From positions 4,650,001 through 4,714,000 of the forward strand of contig NC_007777.1 of NCBI RefSeq assembly GCF_000013345.1: a stretch of DNA of 64,000 nucleotides. Direction: 5' to 3'. The notes beneath the pieces were generated by a model. It had not been told where the DNA came from and did not search any database. It saw nothing but the letters and a program-made list of their open reading frames with translations. The position numbers were made by a program, and so were the translations under genes. How positions within the stretch are numbered: the first letter of the stretch is position 1; each line of letters starts with the position of its first letter. Of this stretch, positions 37,378 through 51,619 are shown piece by piece. The stretch is from Frankia casuarinae. GTDB lineage: Bacteria; Actinomycetota; Actinomycetes; Frankiales; Frankiaceae.

Positions 37378-38235
37378 TTACCCGGCCCGCTCAACCACTT
37401 CCGCGAGCTCCGCCGCCGTGCCAAAAATCGTGTCAAGCATCACTTCGGTGACCCGACCGGTGAAGGTGTTCTGCTGGCTTGGGTGATAGCAACCAACGAC
37501 CGACACCCCGGATACGGGAAGTTCGACCCGCACGCCGTGCCCGAACGACACCCGGCGCGGAGGAACCGGGAATCCGGCCTGGACCAGGGCGGGCCACAGG
37601 GCGGACCAGGCGAATCCACCGAGGACGACGATGACCCGCAGGGTGGACCGGACAAGCTCCAGGTCACGCACCAACCAGGGCCGACAGGTGTCACGCTCCG
37701 TAGTGGTCGGCTTGTTCGCGGGCGGAGCGCAACGGACGACGGCGACGATGCGCGTGGCCGTCAGACGCTGACCGTCCCCGGCGGACACCGAGGTCGGCAG
37801 CGCCGCCAGCCCGACGCGGTGCAACGAGGCAAACAGCCAGTCGCCGCTGCGGTCCCCGGTGAAGATGCGTCCGGTGCGGTTCCCTCCGTGGGCCGCGGGC
37901 GCCAGACCGATGACGAGGATCCGGGCGTCGCCCGGGCCGAACGAGGGCACCGGACGCCCCCAGTAGGCCTGCTCGGCGAAGGCCGCCCGCCGCACCGCCG
38001 CGACTTCTTCCCGCCAGGTGACCAGGCGCGGGCAGGCCCGGCAGACGGACATCCGGGCATCGAGCTCCCGGGTGCCCGTCGCGTCGGCGGCCAACGCGCG
38101 GACCTCGCCCGGCGTGGCTGCGACCGGTGTGTCGGCGGCGGCGAGGTCCCCCGGCCAACCGCTTCCCGGTCGCACCGGACCCCCTGACCGCACCGGGCCC
38201 CCTGACCGCACCGGGTCACCCGTCCCGTCCGTCAC
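37378..38235 (-). CDS. udgB: Family 5 uracil-DNA glycosylase (UdgB)
   Basis: Removes uracil and related deaminated bases from [22 protein letters not shown] is the diagnostic motif of the UDGb family, and [14 protein letters not shown] is motif 2; cysteines in the N-terminal CRACPRL pair, C176 in RCAPP and C191 in TCRPW can bind the 4Fe-4S cluster. The start GTG 38235 gives 285 residues with a low-complexity N-terminus made of a repeated RSGGPV unit (18-bp tandem repeats at about 38167-38220). The gene follows ppx by 31 bases and may be part of the same operon. Confidence 0.92.
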   Translation of the reverse strand: MTDGTGDPVRSGGPVRSGGPVRPGSGWPGDLAAADTPVAATPGEVRALAADATGTRELDARMSVCRACPRLVTWREEVAAVRRAAFAEQAYWGRPVPSFGPGDARILVIGLAPAAHGGNRTGRIFTGDRSGDWLFASLHRVGLAALPTSVSAGDGQRLTATRIVAVVRCAPPANKPTTTERDTCRPWLVRDLELVRSTLRVIVVLGGFAWSALWPALVQAGFPVPPRRVSFGHGVRVELPVSGVSVVGCYHPSQQNTFTGRVTEVMLDTIFGTAAELAEVVERAG

Positions 38236-38266
38236 CCCGCCCCACCGGTCCTCCTACAGCTGGTCC

Positions 38267-39328
38267 TCATACCGACGGGCCGGCGGTGACGGGCGGCGCC
38301 GCCCGCCCGGGCCCGGTGGCCGGGGCGCCCGGCGCGGCGGCCAGGGCCAGCGCTATCCCATCGAGGATGTCGCGTTCGCTTGCCACCACCGCCGCGGCGC
38401 CCGTTCGCTCGACCAGGGTGCGCAGCACGAGCGCGCCGGCGGCGATGACGTCCACCCGACCCGGGTGCATCACCGGCAGGGCCGCGCGCTGGTCGTGCGT
38501 CATCCTCAGCAGCCGGTCCGTGACCTGCGCGACCTGCTCCGCCGTCGTCACGGACAGGTGGATGCGGGTCGGGTCGTACTCGGGGAGATCAGCCGCGAGG
38601 GCGGCGACCGTGGTGACGGTCCCCGCGACGCCGACCAGCGTCGCCGCCTCGGTCAGGGGCACGGTACGGGCGGCGAGGTCGAGTGCCGCGTGCACGTCGG
38701 CGACGATCGCCGCGGCCTGCGCGCCGGTCGGCGGATCATCGTGCAGGTGCCGCTCCGCCAGCCGCACGCATCCGACGTTCACCGAACGGGCGGCCCGCAC
38801 CCCGCTCACGTCCCCGAGGACGAGTTCGGTCGAGCCGCCGCCGATGTCGGCGAGCAGGATCGGCGTGGCGACCGGCCCCGTCGGCGCGCCCTCGACCGAA
38901 CCGGCAGACGAACTGGCGTCGAACGAACCGGCGTCAAACGAACCGGCTCGGCCGACGAGGTCACCGATGGCGCCGCCGAAGGACAGGGCCGCCTCCTCGT
39001 TCCCGCTGATCACCTCGGGGTCCACACCGAGGATCGCGCGGACCCCGGCGACGAGCTCATGGCGGTTGCGCGCGTCGCGGGTCGCGCTCGTGGCGACCAT
39101 CCGCACCCGTGAGGCTCCCAGCCGCTCGATCTGCTCGGCATAGTCCCGCAGCGCGGTGAAGGTGCGGGCGAGCGCCTCCGGCGCGAGCTCACCGGTCCGG
39201 TCGACCCCGGCCCCCAGCCGGACGATCTCCATCTGGCGGGTCAGCTCGTGCAGGGTCGATCCCTCGACGTCCGCCACCAGCAGACGGATCGAGTTGGTTC
39301 CACAGTCGATCGCGGCGACCCGACTCAC
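38267..39328 (-). CDS. ppx: Exopolyphosphatase/guanosine pentaphosphatase family protein
   Basis: Ppx/GppA enzyme that removes terminal phosphate from polyphosphate or pppGpp. The 353-residue protein has the ASKHA fold: phosphate-1 loop VAAIDCGTNSIRLLV at the N-terminus, catalytic Glu region SGNEEAALSF, and phosphate-2 loop ADIGGGSTEL. GTG 39328 follows GGAGGAGAG. A small repeated insert (GSFDAGSFDASSSAGS, about residues 135-150) lies between two conserved segments. Gene order eno-ftsB-DUF501-ppx is conserved in actinobacteria (Rv1023-Rv1026). Confidence 0.93.
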   Translation of the reverse strand: MSRVAAIDCGTNSIRLLVADVEGSTLHELTRQMEIVRLGAGVDRTGELAPEALARTFTALRDYAEQIERLGASRVRMVATSATRDARNRHELVAGVRAILGVDPEVISGNEEAALSFGGAIGDLVGRAGSFDAGSFDASSSAGSVEGAPTGPVATPILLADIGGGSTELVLGDVSGVRAARSVNVGCVRLAERHLHDDPPTGAQAAAIVADVHAALDLAARTVPLTEAATLVGVAGTVTTVAALAADLPEYDPTRIHLSVTTAEQVAQVTDRLLRMTHDQRAALPVMHPGRVDVIAAGALVLRTLVERTGAAAVVASERDILDGIALALAAAPGAPATGPGRAAPPVTAGPSV

Positions 39329-39353
39329 GGTCTCTCCTCCCCGGTCAAATCCC

Positions 39354-39980
39354 CTATCGGATCTCTTTCGGATCCCCCGTCGGGTCCCCTGCCGGATCCC
39401 CTGTCGAACGACTGCCGGTCGGTCCGTCGCCCGCCGCCCCGCCGCCCGGGGCGGGTCCGGGCGCCTCGGCCTCGTCAACGCCCGGACATCGGCCACCGGC
39501 CACGCACGGCCCCCGCCGACCCCAGTCGGGAACAGCCGCAAGGGCCTCGTCACCGAACGGATTGACTCCCGGACCCACGGCGAGACTGTGCGCTACGAGG
39601 ACGTGCAGGCACTTGACCCGATCGGGCATGCCACCCGCGCTCGGAGCGGCGGGCAGCACCTCGTGCGCGTCGCGCCGGGCGAGGTAGTCCCGGTGGGCGA
39701 CGGCGTAGGCGGCGGCGAGCCGCGGATCCTCCGCCAGCCGGGCTGTCATCTCGCGCATCACCCCGACCCCCTCCAGCCGCGAGATCGCCGACGCAGCCCG
39801 GGGGCAGGTGAGGTAGTACAGGGTCGGGAAGGGGGTGCCGCCGGCAAGCCGCGGTGCGGTCTCGACCACGTCGGGAAGACCGCACGAGCAGCGATGGGCC
39901 ACCGCGAGGACGGCTCGCGGCTCGCGGGAGAGCTGACGGCGCACGATCTCGAGATCCTCGGCCGTCACCGCCGGTGCCAT
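39354..39980 (-). CDS. DUF501 protein
   Basis: The core (RRQLSREPRAVLAVAHRCSC, TLYYLTCPRAASAISRLE, GGMPDRVKCLHVLVAHSLA, GPGVNPFGDEAL) is that of DUF501, a conserved actinobacterial family of unknown function always found near ftsB and ppx. It has several conserved cysteines and histidines that may bind a metal. ATG 39980 (MAPAVTAEDLEIV) is chosen; ATG 40022 is in frame but precedes only acidic low-complexity residues. The last 35 residues include a GDP-rich repeat. The gene ends 25 bases before ppx. Confidence 0.9.
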   Translation of the reverse strand: MAPAVTAEDLEIVRRQLSREPRAVLAVAHRCSCGLPDVVETAPRLAGGTPFPTLYYLTCPRAASAISRLEGVGVMREMTARLAEDPRLAAAYAVAHRDYLARRDAHEVLPAAPSAGGMPDRVKCLHVLVAHSLAVGPGVNPFGDEALAAVPDWGRRGPCVAGGRCPGVDEAEAPGPAPGGGAAGDGPTGSRSTGDPAGDPTGDPKEIR

Positions 39981-40044
39981 ACTCACCCCCTCGCCGTCAT
40001 CGCCGTCATCACCGTCCGCCAAGCCCGTTCCTTCGCCGCACCGG

Positions 40045-40068
40045 GGTCGGGGCTCCCGCCCCGTGACC
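40045..40068 (-). terminator. Stem-loop after ftsB
   Basis: GGGGC and GCCCC flank a 4-base loop (TCCC) and the outer bases GGTC/GACC extend the stem imperfectly, right after the ftsB stop. It may attenuate transcription into DUF501. Confidence 0.35.
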
Positions 40069-40069
40069 G

Positions 40070-40444
40070 CTACGGCGTCGAGATCTCCGACCAGAGTCGG
40101 GCGTACCAGGCCGAGCCCCCGGACGACCCGCCGCGGGTCTCGTCGCCGTCCTTGGTGGGTGCCGGTTTGATCGGCATCAGGTACGCCCGCTCACCGGGCT
40201 TGACGTAATGCAGCCGACGGCGCGCCTCGTCCTCGACCCAGGCCTGGTCGTCGTAGCGCTCGACCGTCGCCCGCAGCTCGTTGACCCTCGCCTGGGCCTG
40301 CGCGTTGGTCCGGCTCAGCTCGGAGAGCTTGGCCTGCTGCTGCAGGTACAGCCGCAGCGGATAGGCGAGGGTCAGGACCAGCACGCAGATCACGACGGCG
40401 AGCAGGGTCGCCCTCGTGGTCAGCGCGGTGTTCCGCGGCGGCAT
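40070..40444 (-). CDS. ftsB: FtsB/DivIC-type septum formation initiator
   Basis: The 124-residue bitopic membrane protein has a short basic cytoplasmic N-terminus, one transmembrane helix (about 11-31, RATLLAVVICVLVLTLAYPL) and an external coiled coil (LQQQAKLSELSRTNAQAQAR), followed by the conserved EDEARRRLHYVKPGE segment. This is the FtsB/DivIC architecture, which links the division proteins FtsL and FtsQ. It starts 4 bases after the eno stop, indicating translational coupling. Confidence 0.9.
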   Translation of the reverse strand: MPPRNTALTTRATLLAVVICVLVLTLAYPLRLYLQQQAKLSELSRTNAQAQARVNELRATVERYDDQAWVEDEARRRLHYVKPGERAYLMPIKPAPTKDGDETRGGSSGGSAWYARLWSEISTP

Positions 40445-40448
40445 GGGA

Positions 40449-41972
<1,524 letters not shown>

Positions 41973-42123
41973 TCACCCGCGGCGGGTCCGTTCACCGGCC
42001 ACCCGACGGTCATTTCACCGCCTGCCTGGCCGTCGGGCACCCGGGCGTCGATCCTCCCGCGGACGGCGGTGTCACGCATCCCACAGGCCGGCGAGTTCGT
42101 TGTGGGCCACCGGTGCGGACCGG

Positions 42124-44172
42124 CTAACCGATCCGCCCGATCGGCGGCATGACCAGCGGACCGGCCGAGGGCAGACCAAGCCGCGCCGCCAGCGGTGCCA
42201 GCGCCCCCCAACCCGGGACGAAGCCGGCACCGGGACCAGCGCCGAGCAGGCCCAGGGCGGACCCGGCCACCGACCCGGCCACCGACCCGGCCACCGACCC
42301 GGCCACCGACCCGGCCACCGACGCGGCGGCCCCGCGGTCCTCGCTGGACTTCGGCGACCGGACCCGTTCCAGCACCGACGGCTTGGGCGTCAGCCGCACC
42401 CGCGGAGTCTCACCGGCCGGCAGACCGGCGCGCGACCAGGCGAGTTCGATCGCCTGCGCCAACCCGCCGAGGACGTCCACCAAGCCGTGCGCATGGGCGT
42501 CCGCGCCGGTCCACACCCGGCCGCGGGCCAGCTGGTGCGCCTGGTCCCGGGACAGCCCGCGAGCGACCGCCACCTTGTCAACGAAGTCGGCGTAGACCCG
42601 GTCCAGGAACTCCTCCAGTTTCTCCCGCTCCCCCGGGGTGAAGGGCCGCCGCGGCGACATCATCAGCGCATGCTCGCCCTCCGCGACGGCACCGAAGCCC
42701 ACTCCCACCTTGTCGAGCAGCCCGCTGATCACCTGCTTGCCGGCGAACACCCCGATCGAGCCGGTCAGCGTGCCGGGGTTCGCCACGATCGCATCGGATG
42801 CCAGGGCGACGAAGTAGCCACCAGAGGCCGCCACGTCACCCATCGAGACGATCAGCGGCCGGCCGCTGGCCCGGAACCGCTCGGCCTCCCGGCGGACCAG
42901 GTCGGAGGCGACGTAGGAACCCCCAGGGCTGCTCACCCGGAACACCGCCGCCGCCACCGCGGGATCACGCGCGGCGGAACGGAAGGCCGCCGCGGTGGCC
43001 TCCGCTGCGAGCACCGGCCCGGAGAACGGACCCGGGGCACCGTGTCCGAGGACGACCGGCCCGGTCCCATGGATGAGCGCGATGACCGACTTCTTCGGGT
43101 CTCGATGTGGCGCCGTCACGGAGGGGGCCAGCGCACTCGTCCCGCTGCCCGCGGCCTCGTCCGGGTGGAGGTGGGCCTCCCCGGCGCCGTCGGGACGGGA
43201 GCCGTCCCGATCATCGGGAACCTCGCGGAAGAAGAAAGCCGCCGGACCGCCGGCCGCCAGCGCCGCCACGCGAAGCGCCGGGAACTTCTCCCGCCGCTCG
43301 GCGGACCGCCGGTAGGCGGAGGCGTACATCAAAACCGGCTCCGCGCCGGACCCGCGGCGCGCATCCTCCCGGCCCGCGCCCTCCCCGTCACCCCCGAATC
43401 CGGCCGACGGCCCCCGCGTCACCCGTTCCCGTGCCGCCGCGTACACCTCGTCGCGGTAGCCGAGACGGTCGACGAGACCGGTGTCGAGCGCGACGGACCC
43501 GGCCAGCGGTCCGAGATCGATCAGACGCCGAACCCGGTCGGTGGACAGCCCGCGTCCCTCGGCGATGCCGGCCACGATCTGGTCAGAGCTGGACTCGATG
43601 ATCCGGCTGACCGCCTCCAGGTGCGCCGGGGTGAAGTCCCGCTCCACCAGCGTGTTGACGGCGTTCTTGTACTCGTACCGCTGGCCGATCTCGACGGAGA
43701 TACCGAGCCGGTCGAGCGCTCCCCGCAGGAACGGCGCCTCCATCCCGAGACCGGTCAGGCCGCAGTCACCGGGCGGGGCGAGCCAGATCTCGTCGAACGC
43801 GCAGGCCAGATAGTAGGGCGCCGTGCCGCCCCCGAACTCCCCGAAGGTGTCCGCGTAGGCGATGGCGGTGCCACCGGCCGCACGAAACGCGGCGATCGCG
43901 GCGCGAATCTCCTGGATACGTGCCAGCGGCATCCCGCAGGCGGCGATATGCGCGACCACGATGGACACCCGGGGATCCTCGGTCGCGTACCGTAGGCCTT
44001 CGACGACATCCCGCAGGGTCGTCCGACGCCGGGCGAGCGCCAGGGTGATCGGGTCGGTGGGGACGCCTTCGATCGGGTCGACCGTCAGATCGAGTTCAAG
44101 GACGATCGGAGCCGTCCGCCGCGCCGCGATCTGGCGGACGTCGGCCAGCGCCTTACGTGGGATGGCAGCCAT
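42124..44172 (-). CDS. sppA: Signal peptide peptidase SppA, 67K type
   Basis: Membrane-associated serine protease that degrades cleaved signal peptides. The 682-residue protein has two tandem S49 domains. Lys169 in YEYKNAVNTL of the first domain is the general base, and Ser450 in GDVAASGGYFVALASD of the second is the nucleophile, the arrangement of E. coli SppA. No transmembrane helix is seen at the N-terminus, in contrast to the E. coli protein. The C-terminus carries a SVAG tetrapeptide repeated five times. ATG 44172 is chosen; a frame of 113 further codons through the 129-bp repeats is open but unlikely to be translated. Confidence 0.9.
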   Translation of the reverse strand: MAAIPRKALADVRQIAARRTAPIVLELDLTVDPIEGVPTDPITLALARRRTTLRDVVEGLRYATEDPRVSIVVAHIAACGMPLARIQEIRAAIAAFRAAGGTAIAYADTFGEFGGGTAPYYLACAFDEIWLAPPGDCGLTGLGMEAPFLRGALDRLGISVEIGQRYEYKNAVNTLVERDFTPAHLEAVSRIIESSSDQIVAGIAEGRGLSTDRVRRLIDLGPLAGSVALDTGLVDRLGYRDEVYAAARERVTRGPSAGFGGDGEGAGREDARRGSGAEPVLMYASAYRRSAERREKFPALRVAALAAGGPAAFFFREVPDDRDGSRPDGAGEAHLHPDEAAGSGTSALAPSVTAPHRDPKKSVIALIHGTGPVVLGHGAPGPFSGPVLAAEATAAAFRSAARDPAVAAAVFRVSSPGGSYVASDLVRREAERFRASGRPLIVSMGDVAASGGYFVALASDAIVANPGTLTGSIGVFAGKQVISGLLDKVGVGFGAVAEGEHALMMSPRRPFTPGEREKLEEFLDRVYADFVDKVAVARGLSRDQAHQLARGRVWTGADAHAHGLVDVLGGLAQAIELAWSRAGLPAGETPRVRLTPKPSVLERVRSPKSSEDRGAAASVAGSVAGSVAGSVAGSVAGSALGLLGAGPGAGFVPGWGALAPLAARLGLPSAGPLVMPPIGRIG
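42255..42323. repeat. 12-bp coding tandem repeat in sppA
   Basis: CGGCCACCGACC is repeated about five times in tandem and encodes the SVAG repeat near the C-terminus of SppA on the minus strand; 12 bp keeps the frame. Confidence 0.9.
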
Positions 44173-44201
44173 GCCCTCAGAGGCTAGCCTTCCCCCGCAC
44201 G

Positions 44202-44488
44202 GCGCCTCCGGCGCAGTGCGGGGACCCCTGGCATCGGGCGCCGTACGGGGTCTCCGTCGCCTCGCCTTCGGCGAACCTCCTGGGACAACCCTCAAAGAAC
44301 CCACGGCGCCTCCGGCGCAAAGAACCCACAGCGCCTCCGGCGCAGTGCGGGGACCCCTGGCATCGGGCGCCGTACGGGGTCTCCGTCGCCTCGCCTTCGG
44401 CGAACCTCCTGGGACAACCCTCAAAGAACCCACGGCGCCTCCGGCGCAAAGAACCCACAGCGCCTCCGGCGCAGTGCGGGGACCCCTG
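44202..44488. repeat. 129-bp tandem repeat upstream of sppA, two copies and a part
   Basis: A unit starting GCGCCTCCGGCGCAGTGCGG begins at 44202, recurs at 44331 and again at 44460, where only about 29 bp remain. The period is exactly 129 bp (43 codons) and the two full copies look identical. Each unit contains inner copies of the dyad GCGCCTCCGGCGC. The block lies 30 bases upstream of sppA. Confidence 0.95.
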
Positions 44489-44583
44489 GCGCCGCCGGAA
44501 AATAACTTCAAGTTTTGATCTTGGTCTTGCCGGTGCGATGCGCGAGGCCCGCCGCGGTGGGTGCGGTGATCGGTATCCGCGGA

Positions 44584-45027
44584 TCAGACGGTTCCTCCCG
44601 ACCGTTTCGCGTCGTCGTGCAGCCCGCCGACGAACGACTCCGCGACGCTGACCTGCTCCCGAAGCGTGGAGAGTTTTTCCTCCGCGAGTACCACCCAGGT
44701 GCCAAGCCGCTCCTGGAGCTCGGCCCGGACGCCCGCGGCGAGGTCGGGCTCGGCGAGCTCATCACGAAGGGCCAGCAGCGACCGTATCTCCTCCAGGGTG
44801 AACCCCAACGGTTTCATCTTCTTGATGAGGAGCAGCCGCTCGATGGCGTCGTCGTCGTAGAGACGAAATCCCCCTACGGTCCGACCTACCGGCGCGAGGA
44901 GCCCTGACTCCTCATAGTAGCGGACTGTTCGCAGGGAGAGGCTGACCCGCTCCGCAACGTCCCCGATCTGGTAAACGTCGCCACGGGTCGTGTTCGATCC
45001 CGAAACACCACGGCGCTTGGTGGACAA
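44584..45027 (-). CDS. MerR-family transcriptional regulator
   Basis: N-terminal winged-helix domain VYQIGDVAERVSLSLRTVRY followed by YEESGLLAPVGRTVGGFRLY, the MerR hallmark, then the LGFTLEEIRSLL helix and a C-terminal coiled-coil dimerisation helix. There is no metal-binding cysteine set and no large effector domain, so it belongs with small MerR regulators of unknown ligand. TTG 45027 gives about 147 residues with a modest AAGGG site; longer frames up to 45294 have noncoding composition, so the start is uncertain. No obvious adjacent target gene, so autoregulation is likely. Confidence 0.87.
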   Translation of the reverse strand: MSTKRRGVSGSNTTRGDVYQIGDVAERVSLSLRTVRYYEESGLLAPVGRTVGGFRLYDDDAIERLLLIKKMKPLGFTLEEIRSLLALRDELAEPDLAAGVRAELQERLGTWVVLAEEKLSTLREQVSVAESFVGGLHDDAKRSGGTV

Positions 45028-45685
45028 CTCGGCCCTTACGTTAGGGTAGATATTGGACGACCGGACCGGACGATTTTGGGCAACCGGACCGGACGTCAGG
45101 CAGTCGACTGTACGTCGCTCGGCGATGTGGCGCCCCCTTCGCCGAAGCGGGCGGGACGGGGGAGTGCGGGGCGCCCGAGCGTGCCGTCCGTCGTCCGGTA
45201 CCGACCGGACCGCGTTGCCGGAAACGTGAGATGCGTCACGTCGGAGCCGTCGCGCTCGCCGATGCGGCCCTGCGGCCGTGTCCACGGCGTCCACCCGGCC
45301 GGCCCCGCGTTCGTATGGACGCGCACGTTACCGCGGCCCCGACGAACATGGCGCCGGTCCGAACGGGAGGAGGGTGGGTTGCCGGGGCGGGTGGGAAGGT
45401 TGTCGTAGGCTGGACATATCGTCTGTGCCGACAGGGCTGAGCCGATCGAGGTCGATCCGGTATCAAGGTTGACCCGTATTAAGGTCGGCTCGGCATCAAG
45501 ATCGATTGGGTATCGAGGTTGACCCGCTGCCGGCGCCTGCGGACCGGGGCATCGCCGGGCGGAAGCGTCGTGTGGAGCGGGGCCGGGCCGGACGGTAGAT
45601 CAGGGCCGGATCGGCCTCGCCGTGTCACGTCGTCGGATCCCAACCATCGGATCCCAACCAACCGAGAGGCACAGGGACGCACCCC
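45028..45685. other. Divergent intergenic region before mfd
   Basis: About 660 bp between the MerR regulator and mfd. No gene is supported. The AT-richer TTAGGGTAGATATTGG at about 45039-45054 probably includes the merR promoter. Bases 45445-45530 hold imperfect direct repeats, listed separately. Confidence 0.45.
45445..45530. repeat. Imperfect direct repeats upstream of mfd
   Basis: Copies of GATCSGGTATCAAGGTTGAC appear near 45453 and 45502 (GATTGGGTATCGAGGTTGAC), with a shorter related copy (TATTAAGGTCGGC) between. A tandem CGGATCCCAACCA pair follows at about 45635-45662. Confidence 0.7.
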
Positions 45686-49312
<3,627 letters not shown>

Positions 49313-49368
49313 CTCCTGGCGTAGGGCGCCGTACCGTACGCCACGCTGAGCGGATACCGTCTCGGCTC

Positions 49369-50127
49369 GTGAAGCTTTCCCGTCTCCTCGCCGGTGTCGG
49401 GCTCCTCATGCTCGTCGGTACCGGGTGCACGACCCATGCCGGGGCCGCCGCCCAGGTCGGTTCGCAGACCATCGGGACCTCCCAGCTGCGCGGCATCGTC
49501 GACCGTGGGCTCAAGGCCGCGCAGACGGTACCGATCCCGCAGACCTCGCAGTCGGCGTCGCAGAGTCTCAACCGGGGTGAACTCCAGCGACGAACCCTGA
49601 CCACGCTCGTGCAGCTCGAATTGATCTCCGGTGAGGCGAAGCGGCTGGGGATCTCGCTGACCGGCCAGGACATCGCGTCCTACTACCAGGCGTACGCGAT
49701 CCTGCAGTTCGGCAGCGTGAAGGCGTTCGAGCAGCGAGCCGCCGCGGCAGGCTTCGCCCAGCAGGACGTGGCGACGATCGTCCGCTCGGGAGCGTTCGAG
49801 TCGGCGCTCGGGGACAAGATCAGCCCGGGTGTCCTCGCCTCCGACGCGGACACCCGCGCCCAGTACGACAGCATCGTCGATCAGATCGGGAAGATCCCTC
49901 TCAGCTACCGGCAGGCCAAGCCCTACCTGGCTCGGTTCCTGGTGGCGGACAAACGGGCGACGAAGGTGCGTCCGCTACTCGCGCAGGCCGAGTCCCGGGA
50001 TCCCATCTCGATAAACCCACGATTTGGTACCTGGGACACGAAGCAGTTCGCCGTGGTCGCCGCTGAGGGCTCGATCGCCAGCAAGCCCGCGCCCACGCCG
50101 ATCCTGGACCTGACCACCCGATCCTGA
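49369..50127 (+). CDS. SurA-N-like lipoprotein
   Basis: The 252-residue protein starts at GTG 49369 with a basic N-terminus, hydrophobic core and lipobox VGTGC, making Cys20 the lipid anchor on the outer face. The mature part is helical and resembles the N-terminal chaperone domain of SurA/PrsA-type foldases (NRGELQRRTLTTLVQLELIS). A parvulin-type isomerase domain is not present, so it would work as a chaperone only. Similar genes are found between mfd and mazG in other actinobacteria. It lies 57 bases after mfd and 13 before mazG. Confidence 0.8.
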   Translation: MKLSRLLAGVGLLMLVGTGCTTHAGAAAQVGSQTIGTSQLRGIVDRGLKAAQTVPIPQTSQSASQSLNRGELQRRTLTTLVQLELISGEAKRLGISLTGQDIASYYQAYAILQFGSVKAFEQRAAAAGFAQQDVATIVRSGAFESALGDKISPGVLASDADTRAQYDSIVDQIGKIPLSYRQAKPYLARFLVADKRATKVRPLLAQAESRDPISINPRFGTWDTKQFAVVAAEGSIASKPAPTPILDLTTRS

Positions 50128-50139
50128 GCGGACGGCGAC

Positions 50140-51324
50140 ATGTTGATGCGGATCACCGTGGTCGTCACCAGCCCCCGGGTGGCACCGGGAATTCTCACGG
50201 CCCGGGCGTGGGATGTCGTGCGCACGGTGCCCGTCCTGACCGCGAGCCCCACGCATCCTCAGCTCGCCGCGCTGCGGGCGGCCGGTGCGACCGTCCTGAT
50301 CGTCGATCCCGGCGATCCCGGCGATCCCGGCGGTCTGGCCGGCGCGGTGACCCTCATCCGGGCCGCCCTGCCTGATCCCGCGGCGGCCGAGGTCGCCTGG
50401 CTACCCGATCCGCTTGCGCCGAACATCCTCGACTGCCTCCTCGGCGAGGCGAGTGGATCCGGGGAACGCAACGATGCCGGCGTCGACGGGGTGACCGGGG
50501 TCGAAGTGACGAGCCTCGTGGCCACCAGGGAGCTGCCCGGCTCGAGCCTGTTGGACGCCGTCGCGGTCATGGACCGCCTGCGGTCGCCGGGCGGCTGCCC
50601 CTGGGACGCCGAGCAGACGCACACCTCGCTCGCACCGTACCTGGTCGAGGAGACGTACGAGGCGTATCAGGCGATCGAGGACGGCGATCTCACCGAGCTG
50701 CGCGAGGAACTCGGCGACGTGCTGATGCAGGTGCTCTTCCACGCTCGGATCGCCGCCGAGCGCGCCGACGACGGCTGGGACGTCGATGACATCGCGGCCG
50801 GTCTGGTGGCCAAGTTGATCCGCCGTCATCCGCACGTGTTCGGTGACGTGGTCGTGGACGGTCCGGCGAACGTCGTCGCCAACTGGGACGCGATCAAGGC
50901 GGTCGAGAAGGGGCGCGTCTCGGTGACCGAGGGTGTCCCACTCTCCCAACCGGCGTTGTCCCTCGCGGCCAAGCTGCTGAAGCGGGCGGCCGGCATCGGC
51001 GTCCCGGCGGATCTCGCGCTGACCGGGACGGCCGCGTGGGGTGTGACCGACGCGGGCGATCGGGTCACCGAGATCGCCGCCACGGCCGCCGTACTGGCCC
51101 GGTCGGGCACGGCGGGGGACGACCTGATCGGTGATCTGCTCTTTGCCGCCGTCGCGCTCGCCCGGACGGCCTCCGTCGATCCGGAGCGGGCCCTTCGGGC
51201 GACCGCCCGTCGCTTCCGGGACCGGCTGGCCGCCGTCGAGGGCACAGTCCGTGCCGAGGGCGCCGATCCGGCTTCCCTGTCCGACACCCGCTGGCGCGCA
51301 ATCTGGCGGCAGCTACCCGGGTAA
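50140..51324 (+). CDS. mazG: Nucleoside triphosphate pyrophosphohydrolase MazG
   Basis: House-cleaning enzyme hydrolysing non-canonical NTPs to NMP and PPi. The MazG domain contains the metal-binding EETYEAYQAI and ELREELGDVLMQVLFHA, and MDRLRSPGGCPWD, the family's conserved start. The N-terminal 120 residues are a degenerate domain without clear motifs, as in other actinobacterial MazG proteins, with a small GDP repeat (tandem GATCCCGGC). ATG 50140 follows the lipoprotein stop by 12 bases. Family call is secure. Confidence 0.93.
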   Translation: MLMRITVVVTSPRVAPGILTARAWDVVRTVPVLTASPTHPQLAALRAAGATVLIVDPGDPGDPGGLAGAVTLIRAALPDPAAAEVAWLPDPLAPNILDCLLGEASGSGERNDAGVDGVTGVEVTSLVATRELPGSSLLDAVAVMDRLRSPGGCPWDAEQTHTSLAPYLVEETYEAYQAIEDGDLTELREELGDVLMQVLFHARIAAERADDGWDVDDIAAGLVAKLIRRHPHVFGDVVVDGPANVVANWDAIKAVEKGRVSVTEGVPLSQPALSLAAKLLKRAAGIGVPADLALTGTAAWGVTDAGDRVTEIAATAAVLARSGTAGDDLIGDLLFAAVALARTASVDPERALRATARRFRDRLAAVEGTVRAEGADPASLSDTRWRAIWRQLPG

Positions 51325-51600
51325 GCACCGATCACCGGCGCCCGATGCCAGGGAGTACCGGGTTGGCGAGCCTGATCGTGGGCGGGGCGTCGTGGCGGGT
51401 GCCGCGCTGGCCGGGCTTCTTGACCGGGTACTGGTTGTGGCGGGCGCGGCGGACGCGGCGGACGACGCGGGGTCTAAGATGCCCGTCTTCACCGCCGTGC
51501 CCATCGTGCTGAGGACTGCTGTCCGCCCCACGCAAGACCGTGTCCTGCGACACCCCCGCAGCCCGGGCCACCAGGCGAACAGGGACGAGCCAGCCCCGGC
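51325..51600. other. Possible mobile-element remnant after mazG
   Basis: The minus strand at about 51500-51570 reads ARAAGVSQDTVLRG, which looks like a helix-turn-helix of a transposase or recombinase, and further on PPTIRLANPVLPGI near 51345-51390. The frame between is degraded. Too little remains for a family call; it sits at the boundary between the mfd group and the polysaccharide locus. Confidence 0.3.
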
Positions 51601-51619
51601 AGGGATCAGCCCCCAGGGA

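Noticed and set aside
44173-44511. Extended N-terminus of SppA through the 129-bp repeats
   Set aside because: The frame is open only because the repeat length is a multiple of three; residues are Arg/Gly/Pro-rich and a good ATG with ribosome site lies downstream at 44172.
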